Position numbers and translations under genes: made by a program. From positions 1 through 64,000 of the forward strand of contig NZ_FPBH01000004.1 in the NCBI RefSeq assembly GCF_900116445.1: a stretch of DNA of 64,000 nt, written 5' to 3'. The notes beneath the pieces were generated by a model. It worked only from the letters and a program-made list of their open reading frames with translations, had not been told where the DNA came from and did no database searches. Source of the DNA: Paraburkholderia aspalathi. GTDB taxonomy: Bacteria > Pseudomonadota > Gammaproteobacteria > Burkholderiales > Burkholderiaceae. Shown here piece after piece: positions 17,779 through 26,356 of this stretch. Numbering within the stretch: the stretch's first letter is position 1; the number at the start of each line of letters is the position of its first letter.

Positions 17779-18732
17779 ATGGCCGGCTTCGACGAACGAA
17801 TTCTGAACGGGATGAGTGTTCTGTCCGCGATAGTCGACACCGGTAGTTTCGCTGGTGCGGGTGACATGCTCGACATGTCTCAGTCCGGTGTCAGCCGCTG
17901 CATAGCACGGCTTGAAGCGCGCCTCGGGGTCCGTCTCCTGGATCGCACGACGCGCTCTGTCACGCTGACGGATGAGGGCCGTCGCCTCTGCGAACAAGTG
18001 ATACCACTGCTTGCGGCGCTTGAAGAGGCCGCGACGTCCGCTACCGAAGGAGCGACTGCCGTACGCGGTCGCCTGAGGGTCAATGTCGATCCATTTTTTT
18101 CCCGCCTGCTCCTTGCTCCGAAGCTAGGGTCATTTATCGATCAGTATCCGGAGCTCCGACTGGAATTGGTCACAAGAGATCAGCTCGGCGATATGATCGC
18201 CGACGGCTTTGACCTCGCGGTCCGATTTGGTGAACCCCGACCTTCCAGTCTTGTGGCACGAAAGCTCCTCGATACGCGCATCCTGACGGTTGCAGCGCCC
18301 GCTTATCTCAAGCGCAAGGGCCGCCCCGAGCAACCCTCCGAGCTCGAAAATGATACTCATCAATGCATCAGGTTTCGGGATCCCGAAACAGGGCGGCCCT
18401 TCGACTGGGAATTTCACCGCGGACGCAAAAAAATTTCCGTTGAGGTGGCTGGGCGACTCACGGTCAACGATGTCGGCACCATGCATAGCGTCTGCGTGGC
18501 CGGGCACGCCATTGCTCAGGTAATGGAGCTCGGTGTAGAACAACTACTCGCGGATGGCCGGCTCGTGGAGCTGTTCCCCGACTGGCCTGACGATCGATTC
18601 CCTCTCTACGCACTCTATCCTTCCCGCCACCATGTTCCGGCAAAGGTGCGCATGTTTCTCGATTTCATTGTGTCGCTCAGCGCAGCGCCAGAAAAAACGC
18701 TTGATAGGCGACCCAAGGCTAGTCGTCCCTAA
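17779..18732 (+). CDS. LysR-family transcriptional regulator
   Basis: The chosen ATG has a CGGAGG site 8 bp upstream and gives 317 residues; a TTG at 17755 is less likely. The HTH occupies residues 5-65 (AIVDTGSFAGAGDMLDMSQS, GVSRCIARLEARLG, LLDRTTRS), followed by a two-lobed effector domain. It is divergent from the NmrA-like gene and lies within a group of genes preceded by related palindromes: the aldehyde oxidoreductase, two NmrA copies and the MFS gene. It is therefore a candidate regulator of all of them, possibly in response to reactive electrophiles (inference). Confidence 0.94.
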   Translation: MAGFDERILNGMSVLSAIVDTGSFAGAGDMLDMSQSGVSRCIARLEARLGVRLLDRTTRSVTLTDEGRRLCEQVIPLLAALEEAATSATEGATAVRGRLRVNVDPFFSRLLLAPKLGSFIDQYPELRLELVTRDQLGDMIADGFDLAVRFGEPRPSSLVARKLLDTRILTVAAPAYLKRKGRPEQPSELENDTHQCIRFRDPETGRPFDWEFHRGRKKISVEVAGRLTVNDVGTMHSVCVAGHAIAQVMELGVEQLLADGRLVELFPDWPDDRFPLYALYPSRHHVPAKVRMFLDFIVSLSAAPEKTLDRRPKASRP

Positions 18733-19212
18733 CGACAAGATCGTTCACCATCTTTGAGCTCGAAAGCTTGTCCCGCGTGGATGAGCGGTTCACCCGTCCG
18801 GCCGTGACCCCGCGCTGACGATTTCGCATCTCCCTGCCGTTGAAAACCGGCGCATTTCAGAGGCTTTCACGAGGCCAGTCCCCTATCGCGGTAGACAGTC
18901 GCTTCCGGCTCCCAGCTGAACCGTCGTCCGCCGCGACCTCAAGACATATCGGGGACATCATACCCGCAGCCCGTCTCCCAACGACGCGGATACCTGTCGA
19001 ACATTTTGCCAGCAGCGCTGGCCGCAGAATTTAGCTGCGACGCGTTTCGGTTGCGCGATTCATTTCTTCCTGCCAGCTTCCCGGCGATTCATTTCATGAC
19101 AATCCGGCATCGATGAGATGACCGCGATGCTATTTCAGTTTCATCTCCTTTTGTCCAGAATCCATTCCGAACCATACGTTCTTCTCTTAACCCAAACCGA
19201 AGGAGATTTGCC
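18733..19212. other. Intergenic stretch, no gene seen
   Basis: These 480 bp between the LysR gene and the DUF4148 gene contain only short frames without ribosome sites. A GAAGGAG Shine-Dalgarno for the DUF4148 gene is at the right end. I see no further signal. Confidence 0.5.
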
Positions 19213-19533
19213 ATGAACTTCCGTCAACTCACCCTGGCCGTCGCAACTGCCCTTGCCTTTCCAATCGCGAGCCATGCCCAGGAAACCGCTTCCCCCGTAA
19301 CCCGTGCCCAGGTGCGCGCCGAACTCGTGCAGATCGAAAAGGCCGGCTACCTCCCGGGTAAGAACGATCCCCACTACCCGGACGACATTCAGGCTGCCGA
19401 GGCCAAGATCAGCGCACAGCGCGACACCGATGCCAACGTCGAAAGCAGTTTCGGTGGCGTACAGGACGGCTCCGTGGCATCGGGCAGCCGCACTGTCGCT
19501 AAAGGGCTCAGTTCTCTCTTTGCGCATCACTGA
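19213..19533 (+). CDS. DUF4148 exported protein
   Basis: The 106-residue protein has a signal peptide (MNFRQLTLAVATALAFPIAS, cleavage after SHA) and the DUF4148 core: VTRAQVRAELVQIEKAGY, then NDPHYPDDIQAAEAKI. These small periplasmic proteins are abundant in Burkholderiaceae and have no established role. A strong AAGGAG precedes the start. The gene is followed by a 9-bp-stem hairpin and appears monocistronic. Confidence 0.93.
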   Translation: MNFRQLTLAVATALAFPIASHAQETASPVTRAQVRAELVQIEKAGYLPGKNDPHYPDDIQAAEAKISAQRDTDANVESSFGGVQDGSVASGSRTVAKGLSSLFAHH

Positions 19534-20006
19534 ACGACATGCCGTCCGGCCCGCAAATCTGCACTCTGCCTCGCCGGACGGTCGCCTTCAGGCTGGACTT
19601 TCACTCGCCCGAATTACCTGTAGCCAATCGCCCGCGCGCTTTACTACGGACCCAATGCCAGCATGCGTAGCCTCGCCACTGTCACACACTCTCAAGTCTA
19701 TTGAATCAAATCGTTATTTTTAATGACATTTTGTCATATGACTTCTGACGTGGCGGATATTCATTTACCAGGTCGTTCAACTTAAGCTCCAAGACGCTTC
19801 ATCAGAAGGCAGCGATGCATTGAATCAGCGCTCTGCCGGGTTACTCGCCGTCAACCAATTGTCTGGATGCCAGATTGAACGGTATTCGAGCGGTTTTCGT
19901 CGTTTCCTGAAGTTCGGCGAGGTCCCCTTCCTTCGCCGCTGATCTCCGAAGGCAGGCTATGTCCGCCGCCCCGACAGTTTCAATATCGTTTAAAGGACTA
20001 AATCAA
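19534..20006. other. Intergenic region with hairpin and palindrome
   Basis: No gene is supported here. CCGTCCGGC (19542-19550) pairs with GCCGGACGG (19573-19581) over a 22-nt loop just after the DUF4148 stop and may terminate it. ATGACA-TTT-TGTCAT (19723-19737), a perfect palindrome, lies upstream of the second NmrA-like gene and resembles the GTCATTT-type sites at 16602 and 17750. Confidence 0.55.
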
Positions 20007-20864
20007 ATGTACGCAATTACAGGAATTACAGGAAAAGTCGGCGGTGTCGTCGCTCAATCGCTTTTGAAGGCAGGACTACCTGTTCGTGCCGTTGTCCGCG
20101 ACGTCGCGAAGGGTCAATCATGGGCAGAGCTCGGTTGCGAGATCGCTCTTGCGGAAATCGGCGACGCCGAAGCGCTTACGAAGGCTTTCGAGGGCACAGA
20201 CGGCGTGTTCCTGATGACACCTCCGAATTACGATCCCCAACCAGGCTTCCCGCAAACGCAGGCTAACGCTGTTGCAGTCAAGAAAGCGCTGCTGGCTGCG
20301 CAGCCAAAACAGGTAGTGTTCCTTTCGACAGTTGGTGCGCATGTCGCGGAGCCCAACCTGCTCAATAACTCCAGGATGACCGAGGAGATGCTTCGCACGC
20401 TGGACCTCCCAGTGTGCATGCTTCGTGCGGCCTGGTTCATGGAAAACGCAGCGTGGGATGTAGATGCCGCGCGCACCGGGGCAATTCATTGCTTCCTGCA
20501 ACCGCTAGACCATCCCATCCCGATGGTGGCCGCTGATGACATCGGACGCAACGCAGCAGAAATCCTTCGTGACGCATGGACCGGCGTGCGAATTGTCGAA
20601 CTGGAGGGGCCTGCACGCTATAGCGCAAACGACATCGCGTCCGGATTCAGCGCCGCCCTGGGCCATCCTGTGCGCATGGTTCCGGTGCCGCGCGATACAT
20701 GGGAAACACTGTTTCGGTCACAAGGCATGCAGTATCCAATGCCCCGTATCCGCATGATCGATGGCTTCAACGAGGGTTGGATTGACTTCCAGGGCGGTAT
20801 TGGCATTGAGCACCGTAAAGCTCAAATTCCGCTCGATGATGTTCTGAAGACGCTGGTTGCGTAA
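20007..20864 (+). CDS. NmrA-like NAD(P)-binding protein (copy 2)
   Basis: The ATG at 20007 follows an AAAGGA site and gives 285 residues. The N-terminal MYAITGITGKVGG is a Rossmann loop almost identical to that of copy 1, and the two proteins align end to end with most conserved positions shared. An upstream in-frame ATG at 19959 would add 16 unrelated residues. It belongs to the YtfG/NmrA group of NAD(P)H-binding proteins. An MFS exporter gene follows 85 bp downstream, probably co-transcribed. The duplication on either side of a LysR gene suggests that both copies answer to it. Confidence 0.88.
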   Translation: MYAITGITGKVGGVVAQSLLKAGLPVRAVVRDVAKGQSWAELGCEIALAEIGDAEALTKAFEGTDGVFLMTPPNYDPQPGFPQTQANAVAVKKALLAAQPKQVVFLSTVGAHVAEPNLLNNSRMTEEMLRTLDLPVCMLRAAWFMENAAWDVDAARTGAIHCFLQPLDHPIPMVAADDIGRNAAEILRDAWTGVRIVELEGPARYSANDIASGFSAALGHPVRMVPVPRDTWETLFRSQGMQYPMPRIRMIDGFNEGWIDFQGGIGIEHRKAQIPLDDVLKTLVA

Positions 20865-20949
20865 CTGGGCAAAGATACGCCGACTGAAAATCGGTTTCTG
20901 TTTCCAGCTACATACCTGCCCGAACAAATGACAAAACGGCATTGATGAG

Positions 20950-22146
20950 ATGAGAGCAGTGGGAACAGATCTATCAATTGAGGAATCGCCTGCTTCCTCG
21001 ACTCACCACATCGGCTTTGCGATGACTGCGCTTATGGCGCTCGCATGCGGACTTATCGCAGCCAGCAGTTACCTCGCACAACCGCTTATCGTCTTCATCG
21101 CGCCCAAGGTCGGACTGCCGCTTTGGGGCGCAAGTCTGGTCATTACACTCAGCCAGGCGGGCTACTGCGTTGGACTAGTCATTCTCGCCCCCCTCGGGGA
21201 TCTCGTGGAGAATCGACGACTCGTTTTGCTGACACTCACCGGACTCTGCGTCGCGTTGACTGTGATGGCAGGCGCAACCAATGCTGTTCTGCTCCTGGTC
21301 GCCGCGTTTTCTCTTGGTGTCGGCACCACCGCCGTACAGATGCTTATCCCTTTGGCGGCGCACATGACTGACGATGCGTCCCGAGGTCGAGTAGTTGGCA
21401 AGATCACTGGCGGACTACTCGCGGGCATCATGCTTGCGCGACCTATTGCGAGCATCGCTGAAAACGTCTTGGGGTGGCGCGGTCTATATATTCTCGACGC
21501 CGTCATTCTCGTCGCGCTCACGCTTCTTCTCAGTCGCCAGCTTCCGGTTAGGCAACCGGAAGCAAGGCACAGCTACAAGGCGTTGATCGGATCTTTACTT
21601 TCGCTAGCGCGGGCGCACCGATCCCTGCGGCAACTTTCAACGGCCCAGGCATGCCTATTCGCGTCATTTAGCCTCTTCTGGGGTACTGCGCCGATCATCC
21701 TCATGCACCGATTCGGGTTCAATTCGATGGCTGTGGCATTGTTCGCGCTCGTCGGGGCAGCTGGCGCACTGTCGGCACCTCTCGCTGGCTACGCAGCCGA
21801 CCATGGGTTCGGGCGGATTGGTCGCATCGCTGGGATTTCGCTTGTCGTCTGCGGGTTCGCGATGGTAGGGGCACTGGACTCGGTGACAGGATGGGTCATA
21901 GGAGCACTGATGATCGACGCAGGTGTACAGGTGTCTCACGTCATTTCACAGCGAGCCATACTAGCGCTGGATCAATCAGCCAGCAGTCGCCTGAATAGTC
22001 TTTACATTGCCATCTTCTTTCTTGGCGGCGCATTGGGCTCTGCTCTGATCTCCCCCCTGCTGCTGATCGATTGGCGGTGCATCGCAGCGGCAGGCGCGCT
22101 GACTGCCTCATTAGCAGCGGTATTTTCTCCAGACAGGGAGTTATAG
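20950..22146 (+). CDS. MFS transporter, drug-efflux type
   Basis: The 398-residue protein has twelve predicted hydrophobic helices. It has LAPLGDLVENRRLV in loop 2-3 and GGLLAGIMLARPIASI in helix 5, a pattern like the motif C of proton-driven antiporters. The size and lack of a long central loop fit small efflux carriers. It follows the second NmrA-like gene in the same direction. Export of a toxic quinone or related compound would suit that neighbour, but this is inference. A CCGCGTC/GACGCGG hairpin follows at 22198-22217. Confidence 0.88.
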   Translation: MRAVGTDLSIEESPASSTHHIGFAMTALMALACGLIAASSYLAQPLIVFIAPKVGLPLWGASLVITLSQAGYCVGLVILAPLGDLVENRRLVLLTLTGLCVALTVMAGATNAVLLLVAAFSLGVGTTAVQMLIPLAAHMTDDASRGRVVGKITGGLLAGIMLARPIASIAENVLGWRGLYILDAVILVALTLLLSRQLPVRQPEARHSYKALIGSLLSLARAHRSLRQLSTAQACLFASFSLFWGTAPIILMHRFGFNSMAVALFALVGAAGALSAPLAGYAADHGFGRIGRIAGISLVVCGFAMVGALDSVTGWVIGALMIDAGVQVSHVISQRAILALDQSASSRLNSLYIAIFFLGGALGSALISPLLLIDWRCIAAAGALTASLAAVFSPDREL

Positions 22147-22399
22147 AGAACCCTTCAACATCGACTTCATCATTTGCTTCGATAGAGACGGGGCGATCCG
22201 CGTCTGCGCGGACGCGGTCGGAGTCGGCACGCGACTCATAACAGAATTGGAGTTTCAGTTGTGTATGTAGAATGACATGTGTGCTTTCCTCCGTACCGTT
22301 CGTCCATCAATACACGGAGCGGGTGCAGTGCACCCGCATCGCCGTAGCCTCGCCGCCACTTCTCGTTCAAAATACGCTGTCGCCTACGTGGATCGAACC

Positions 22400-23281
22400 A
22401 TGCGCAGAGGAAAACTCGACTTGAATGTTCTGGAGACGTACGCGACGGTCTGCCTTTCCGGCAGCCTCAAAAGTGCGGCGGAACACCTTCATCTGACGCA
22501 GTCGGCAGTCAGCATGCAGATCAAGCGGCTCGAAGACGCTGTCCAGCAGCGGTTGCTGGAGCGGAACAATCAGAGCCTCCGCGTCACGCCGGCTGGCGAG
22601 CGAATGTTGATTCACGCGCGTGCCCTACTCCGGCTTGAGAACACGTTGGTCAATGCGTTCGCGAGCGATCCTATTGCTGGTGAGGTGAGAATAGGCGTAC
22701 CGGCGGACTATGCACCTGCGCTCCTGTCTGCGGCGTTGCCGTACCTGCACGGCAATTTCCCAGCGGTAGTGCCTTCAGTTGAATGTGACCTGAGCCGGAA
22801 GCTGCGCCGAAAGATCGAGAATGATGAGCTTGACCTCGCCATTCTGACCCAGGATGTAGACATCGACTCCGGCTTGCCCCTTTGGGAGGAGCGTCTCGTC
22901 TGGGCCGAGCCCTTGCCGGTCGAGCCTATTACCGGCGGCTATACGCCGATCGGACTACTGGACGTCGATTGTGTGCTGCGAGACATGACCCTACGTCTCG
23001 CAGCTCAGCACGCTCCATTACACAGAATCGCCTTCCGTTCAGGAAATCTGGCAAGCATTGTCTCGGCCGTTGAGAACGGGTTTTGCGCGTCCCTCATCCC
23101 CCAGAGCTCGCTGAGCCTGACAACCAACGTGGCGAACAGACTTAGGATCACGCCGGTCAACGATCGCCTCCGGATCCGCCTCGCAGTCTCTAGCGGAGGA
23201 AAGCCGGGAATGGAGGCGATTGCGGCCTTTCTGCAAACGCAGCTGATTATTTCGGCCCGGCGTACCGAAGGAAGCCCTTGA
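22400..23281 (+). CDS. LysR-family transcriptional regulator
   Basis: The start at 22400 gives 293 residues, with the HTH beginning at once (LDLNVLETYATVCLSGSLKS, HLHLTQSAVSMQIKRLE). A longer frame to 22277 lacks a ribosome site. The effector domain starts near VRIGVPADYA. It is convergent with the betaine-type binding-protein operon, whose promoter region at 27557 has a TCAAAC-N11-GTTTGA site of LysR type. Control of that operon is plausible but the distance makes it uncertain. Confidence 0.92.
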   Translation: MRRGKLDLNVLETYATVCLSGSLKSAAEHLHLTQSAVSMQIKRLEDAVQQRLLERNNQSLRVTPAGERMLIHARALLRLENTLVNAFASDPIAGEVRIGVPADYAPALLSAALPYLHGNFPAVVPSVECDLSRKLRRKIENDELDLAILTQDVDIDSGLPLWEERLVWAEPLPVEPITGGYTPIGLLDVDCVLRDMTLRLAAQHAPLHRIAFRSGNLASIVSAVENGFCASLIPQSSLSLTTNVANRLRITPVNDRLRIRLAVSSGGKPGMEAIAAFLQTQLIISARRTEGSP

Positions 23282-23351
23282 CCGGAATTTTCAGGTGTTC
23301 AGGCATATGCGAAGGCACGTCGTTGCTTACCTCGTTCGGCAAGTGCCAGAA

Positions 23352-24215
23352 TTACTGACTCGCGCCGACCCACGTGTTCACGCGCTCTCCGTGCGCGGCG
23401 ATCCACGAAGCAGCGGCATCCTCGGGCTTAGCGCCGTTCTCCGTGGCAAGCATAATGCTGTCGAGCTCGCCGGGCTTCCACTGGAACTTCTTCAGGAATG
23501 CAACCACCGAAGGCGCTTTCGAGTCGAGGCTCGGGTTAACTACGCTATCGTAATGATCTCCGTCGCCGAAAGCACTCTTCGGATCCTGGAGGAACTTCAG
23601 CTTCCATTTCGCGAACATCCAATGCGGTATCCATCCCGTCACGACGACAGGCTTGTGTGAGTTGATGGATCGGGAGAGTTCCGCGACCATTGCCGGTCCC
23701 GAGCTGGGAAGCAATTGGTAATCCAGGTTGTAGACCTTGATCGCGTCCGCAGCCTTTTTCATGATGCCCGCACCCGCATCGATCCCGACGATGCGCCCAG
23801 AAAAGTCCGCCTTATGCGCCTGCAGGTCGGCAATGCTGTCGATGGAGACATAGTCGGGTACGACGAGCCCTATCTTTGCTCCAAGATAGTTGGCGCCAAG
23901 GTCGTGGACCTGATCCTTGTATCGTTCCCAGTAAGCGGCGTGTGAGTTGGGCAAAGCCGCCGCGAGAATGATATCGAGGTCACCTCGCGCGACGCCTCCC
24001 CACATGATGCCAGGTGCTGCGGGAATAAGCTTGACGGGATATCCGAGGCGCTTCTCGATGACTTGTGCCGCCACCGTTGCAGACGCGACGCTGTCATCCC
24101 AGCCTTGCACATAGCCAAGGTTCAGCGTCGGCTTTGAGTCCGCCATCGAGTTTCCGGTGATGAGACCGGTGAGCGCAAATGCGCCGGCCAGAACAAGCTT
24201 CTTGAGATGTTTCAT
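23352..24215 (-). CDS. Glycine betaine-type ABC substrate-binding protein
   Basis: The 287-residue protein has a signal peptide (MKHLKKLVLAGAFALTGL, cleavage near SMA-DS) and the OpuAC/ProX-type fold: LNLGYVQGWDDSVASATVAA, then IMWGGVARGDLD and VVVTGWIPHWMFAKW, a tryptophan-rich segment fitting a cation-pi ligand box. No permease or ATPase gene is adjacent, so it must use a transporter encoded elsewhere. It is the last gene of the M24-cupin-GMC operon, which points to uptake of a quaternary ammonium or sulfonium compound. Confidence 0.9.
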   Translation of the reverse strand: MKHLKKLVLAGAFALTGLITGNSMADSKPTLNLGYVQGWDDSVASATVAAQVIEKRLGYPVKLIPAAPGIMWGGVARGDLDIILAAALPNSHAAYWERYKDQVHDLGANYLGAKIGLVVPDYVSIDSIADLQAHKADFSGRIVGIDAGAGIMKKAADAIKVYNLDYQLLPSSGPAMVAELSRSINSHKPVVVTGWIPHWMFAKWKLKFLQDPKSAFGDGDHYDSVVNPSLDSKAPSVVAFLKKFQWKPGELDSIMLATENGAKPEDAAASWIAAHGERVNTWVGASQ

Positions 24216-24332
24216 TTGGTTCTCCTTTTCCCTGGATATGTGGAGTGGTATTTCCGACTAGTGCGCAACATTGTGGCGGTCTCGTCTCGATCAATTTGAT
24301 CCCTCATCGCCTGGAACCGATCGAAGTGAATC

Positions 24333-25967
24333 TCACGAGTGAAATTTCAGAGCAACGGGACTCAGCGGTTTCTTTCCGAGTATCAGGTCGCTGGCGCGTT
24401 CGGCCAGCATGATCGTCGCGGCGTTGATATTGGCGCTTGGCACGGACGGCATGACGGAAGCGTCAATGACTCGAAGTCCGTCCACTCCCAACACCTTGAG
24501 ATCAGCGTCTACGACCGTCATTGGGTCGTTTCCTGATCCCATGCGGCACGTGCCACATGGGTGGTAGGCGCTGGCGGCATCTTCGCGGATGAACTCATCA
24601 AGGCGTTCGACGTCAGTTATGTCGACTCCTGGCATGTCTTCCCGAAAGTGATAGCGTCGGAACGCTGGCTGGCTGGAAAACAGAAGCCCCAGGCGTATTG
24701 CCTCACGCATGACACGCCAGTCTTCTTCAGTGGCAAGATAATTCGGGTCGATCAGAACAGGATCATCAGCCCTGCCACTTCTGAGGCGTACCTGTCCTCG
24801 ACTCGTCGGACGCATCGGGCCAACGCCGATGCGATACCCATTTGTATGCCTGGTTGGCGTCCAGTCCTTGTTGAAGAACACGGGAAAAAAATGGAACTGG
24901 ATGTCTGGATGCGGAATGTCCGGTGCGCTTTTCAGAAACGCACCGACGTGGCATTGATTCACCGCCGCGACGCCTGTTTTGCAACCGAACCACTGAACTC
25001 CGGCGATCAGCATTCTGTGCAGTTGAAGTTCCCGGTTCAACGATACCGGCTCACGAGTCTCGATCTGAATGTGGCACTCAAGATGGTCCTGAAGGTTTGA
25101 CCCGACGCCGCGAAGATTCACGCGTGAGTCGACGCCGTGTTCGCTGAGATGCTCCCCGGGTCCAATCCCGGACAGCATCAGCAGTTGTGGGGAGCCAAAA
25201 ACGCCAGCACAAAGCAAGGTTTCCTTACGTGCCACAACGTTCACGAGCTCACCATGCCGCTTCACGTTGAATCCGGTGGCTCTATTCCCGACGAAGTTGA
25301 TTCTGCGCAGGGTACTGTCGGTCCAGACAGTCAACCGGTCGTCATCGGGCCGGCTATGCAGGTACCCATACGAGGCGCTATTTCGAATACCTCTGTCAAC
25401 GCTCATTTCAAAACGCGACACGCCTTCCTGCTGATATCCGTTAACGTCTTCGGTCAGCGGATAGCCTGCCTGCTGTCCAGCAGCCAGGAAGGCCTGGTTC
25501 AGAGGGCTCAGGCGCTCCTGGCGCTGTGCGCGAATAAATCCCTCCGCACCGCGGTACTCGCTTTCGACCTCGCTTCGCTCGATTTTGCGGAAATACGGGA
25601 GACAGTTTTCCCATCCCCAGCCTGTTGCACCTTCCTTTACCCATCGCTCGTAATCCAGTGGATGACCTCGCAGCCATGTCATACCGTTGATCGATGAGGA
25701 CCCCCCTAGCACGCGTCCGCGGGGCTGTGTTATCCGGCGGTCATTCAAATGATGTTGCGGCTCAGTCTGGAACCAATAGTTATACTTCGAGGTCGGCCGA
25801 AAAATCGATCGCAGCCCGGCAGGCATCCGAATGATCCAGGAGTTATCGCTCGGACCCGCTTCGATGAGCAGAACCGTGTGGCCGGCGTCAGCCAGTCTTC
25901 GAGCCAATACGCAGCCCGCCGAGCCTGCGCCTCCGATAACATAGTCGAATATCACCGTCTGGCTCAT
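24333..25967 (-). CDS. GMC-family oxidoreductase, choline dehydrogenase-like
   Basis: The 544-residue flavoenzyme has an N-terminal dinucleotide fold (VIGGAGSAGCVLARRLADAG), GMC signature 1 (GRVLGGSSSINGM), signature 2 (GVFGSPQLLMLSGIGP), the catalytic His in YHPCGTCRMG and a C-terminal Asn in SANINAATIM. This is the BetA-like branch. It would oxidise an alcohol to an aldehyde in the cytosol or at the membrane. It overlaps the cupin gene by 4 bp and sits between it and the binding protein. The substrate could be choline or an alcohol released by the M24 enzyme. Confidence 0.92.
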   Translation of the reverse strand: MSQTVIFDYVIGGAGSAGCVLARRLADAGHTVLLIEAGPSDNSWIIRMPAGLRSIFRPTSKYNYWFQTEPQHHLNDRRITQPRGRVLGGSSSINGMTWLRGHPLDYERWVKEGATGWGWENCLPYFRKIERSEVESEYRGAEGFIRAQRQERLSPLNQAFLAAGQQAGYPLTEDVNGYQQEGVSRFEMSVDRGIRNSASYGYLHSRPDDDRLTVWTDSTLRRINFVGNRATGFNVKRHGELVNVVARKETLLCAGVFGSPQLLMLSGIGPGEHLSEHGVDSRVNLRGVGSNLQDHLECHIQIETREPVSLNRELQLHRMLIAGVQWFGCKTGVAAVNQCHVGAFLKSAPDIPHPDIQFHFFPVFFNKDWTPTRHTNGYRIGVGPMRPTSRGQVRLRSGRADDPVLIDPNYLATEEDWRVMREAIRLGLLFSSQPAFRRYHFREDMPGVDITDVERLDEFIREDAASAYHPCGTCRMGSGNDPMTVVDADLKVLGVDGLRVIDASVMPSVPSANINAATIMLAERASDLILGKKPLSPVALKFHS

Positions 25968-26302
25968 GCGCTCACCCGCGAAGCACGGTTGCCGCTCGTG
26001 GGCACATCGGCGTGATAGCAGTATCTAGTTTCGATCTCGGCGTCGATTTTCCACGTTGCCTCGGCACCCGTGGCTATTGACACAAAATCGCCCGCTTCGA
26101 TATCAACAGCCGTCCCATCTGGGAAAGTTAGACGTGCCCTCCCCCTCACGACGTAAAACGAAGCGCCGGGGAAATATCGATGGGCATAGCTGTCGTCATT
26201 GCATACCCACGTTGACCACTCAATCGTTTTTCTTTCAATATCTTTAGTAGCACGAATGTTGTAAATCGGCGCAGTGCTGAAAAAATACTTCTTGGTGGAC
26301 AT
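25964..26302 (-). CDS. Small cupin-domain protein
   Basis: The 112-residue protein is a single cupin barrel: FFSTAPIYNIRATK at the start, then FPGASFYVVRGRARLTFPDG and EAGDFVSIATGAE. The first histidine motif is reduced (YAHRYFPG), so metal binding is doubtful. It is translationally coupled to the GMC gene (ATGA overlap) and follows the M24 gene by 54 bp. Small cupins in such operons may be sensors or auxiliary enzymes. Some DMSP lyases are cupins, but the characteristic ligand set is not seen here. Confidence 0.82.
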   Translation of the reverse strand: MSTKKYFFSTAPIYNIRATKDIERKTIEWSTWVCNDDSYAHRYFPGASFYVVRGRARLTFPDGTAVDIEAGDFVSIATGAEATWKIDAEIETRYCYHADVPTSGNRASRVSA

Positions 26303-26356
26303 GACCTGAGACCGGGATCGAGAAAAAAGTGGAAATCGACGATTGCCCGCTTATCT

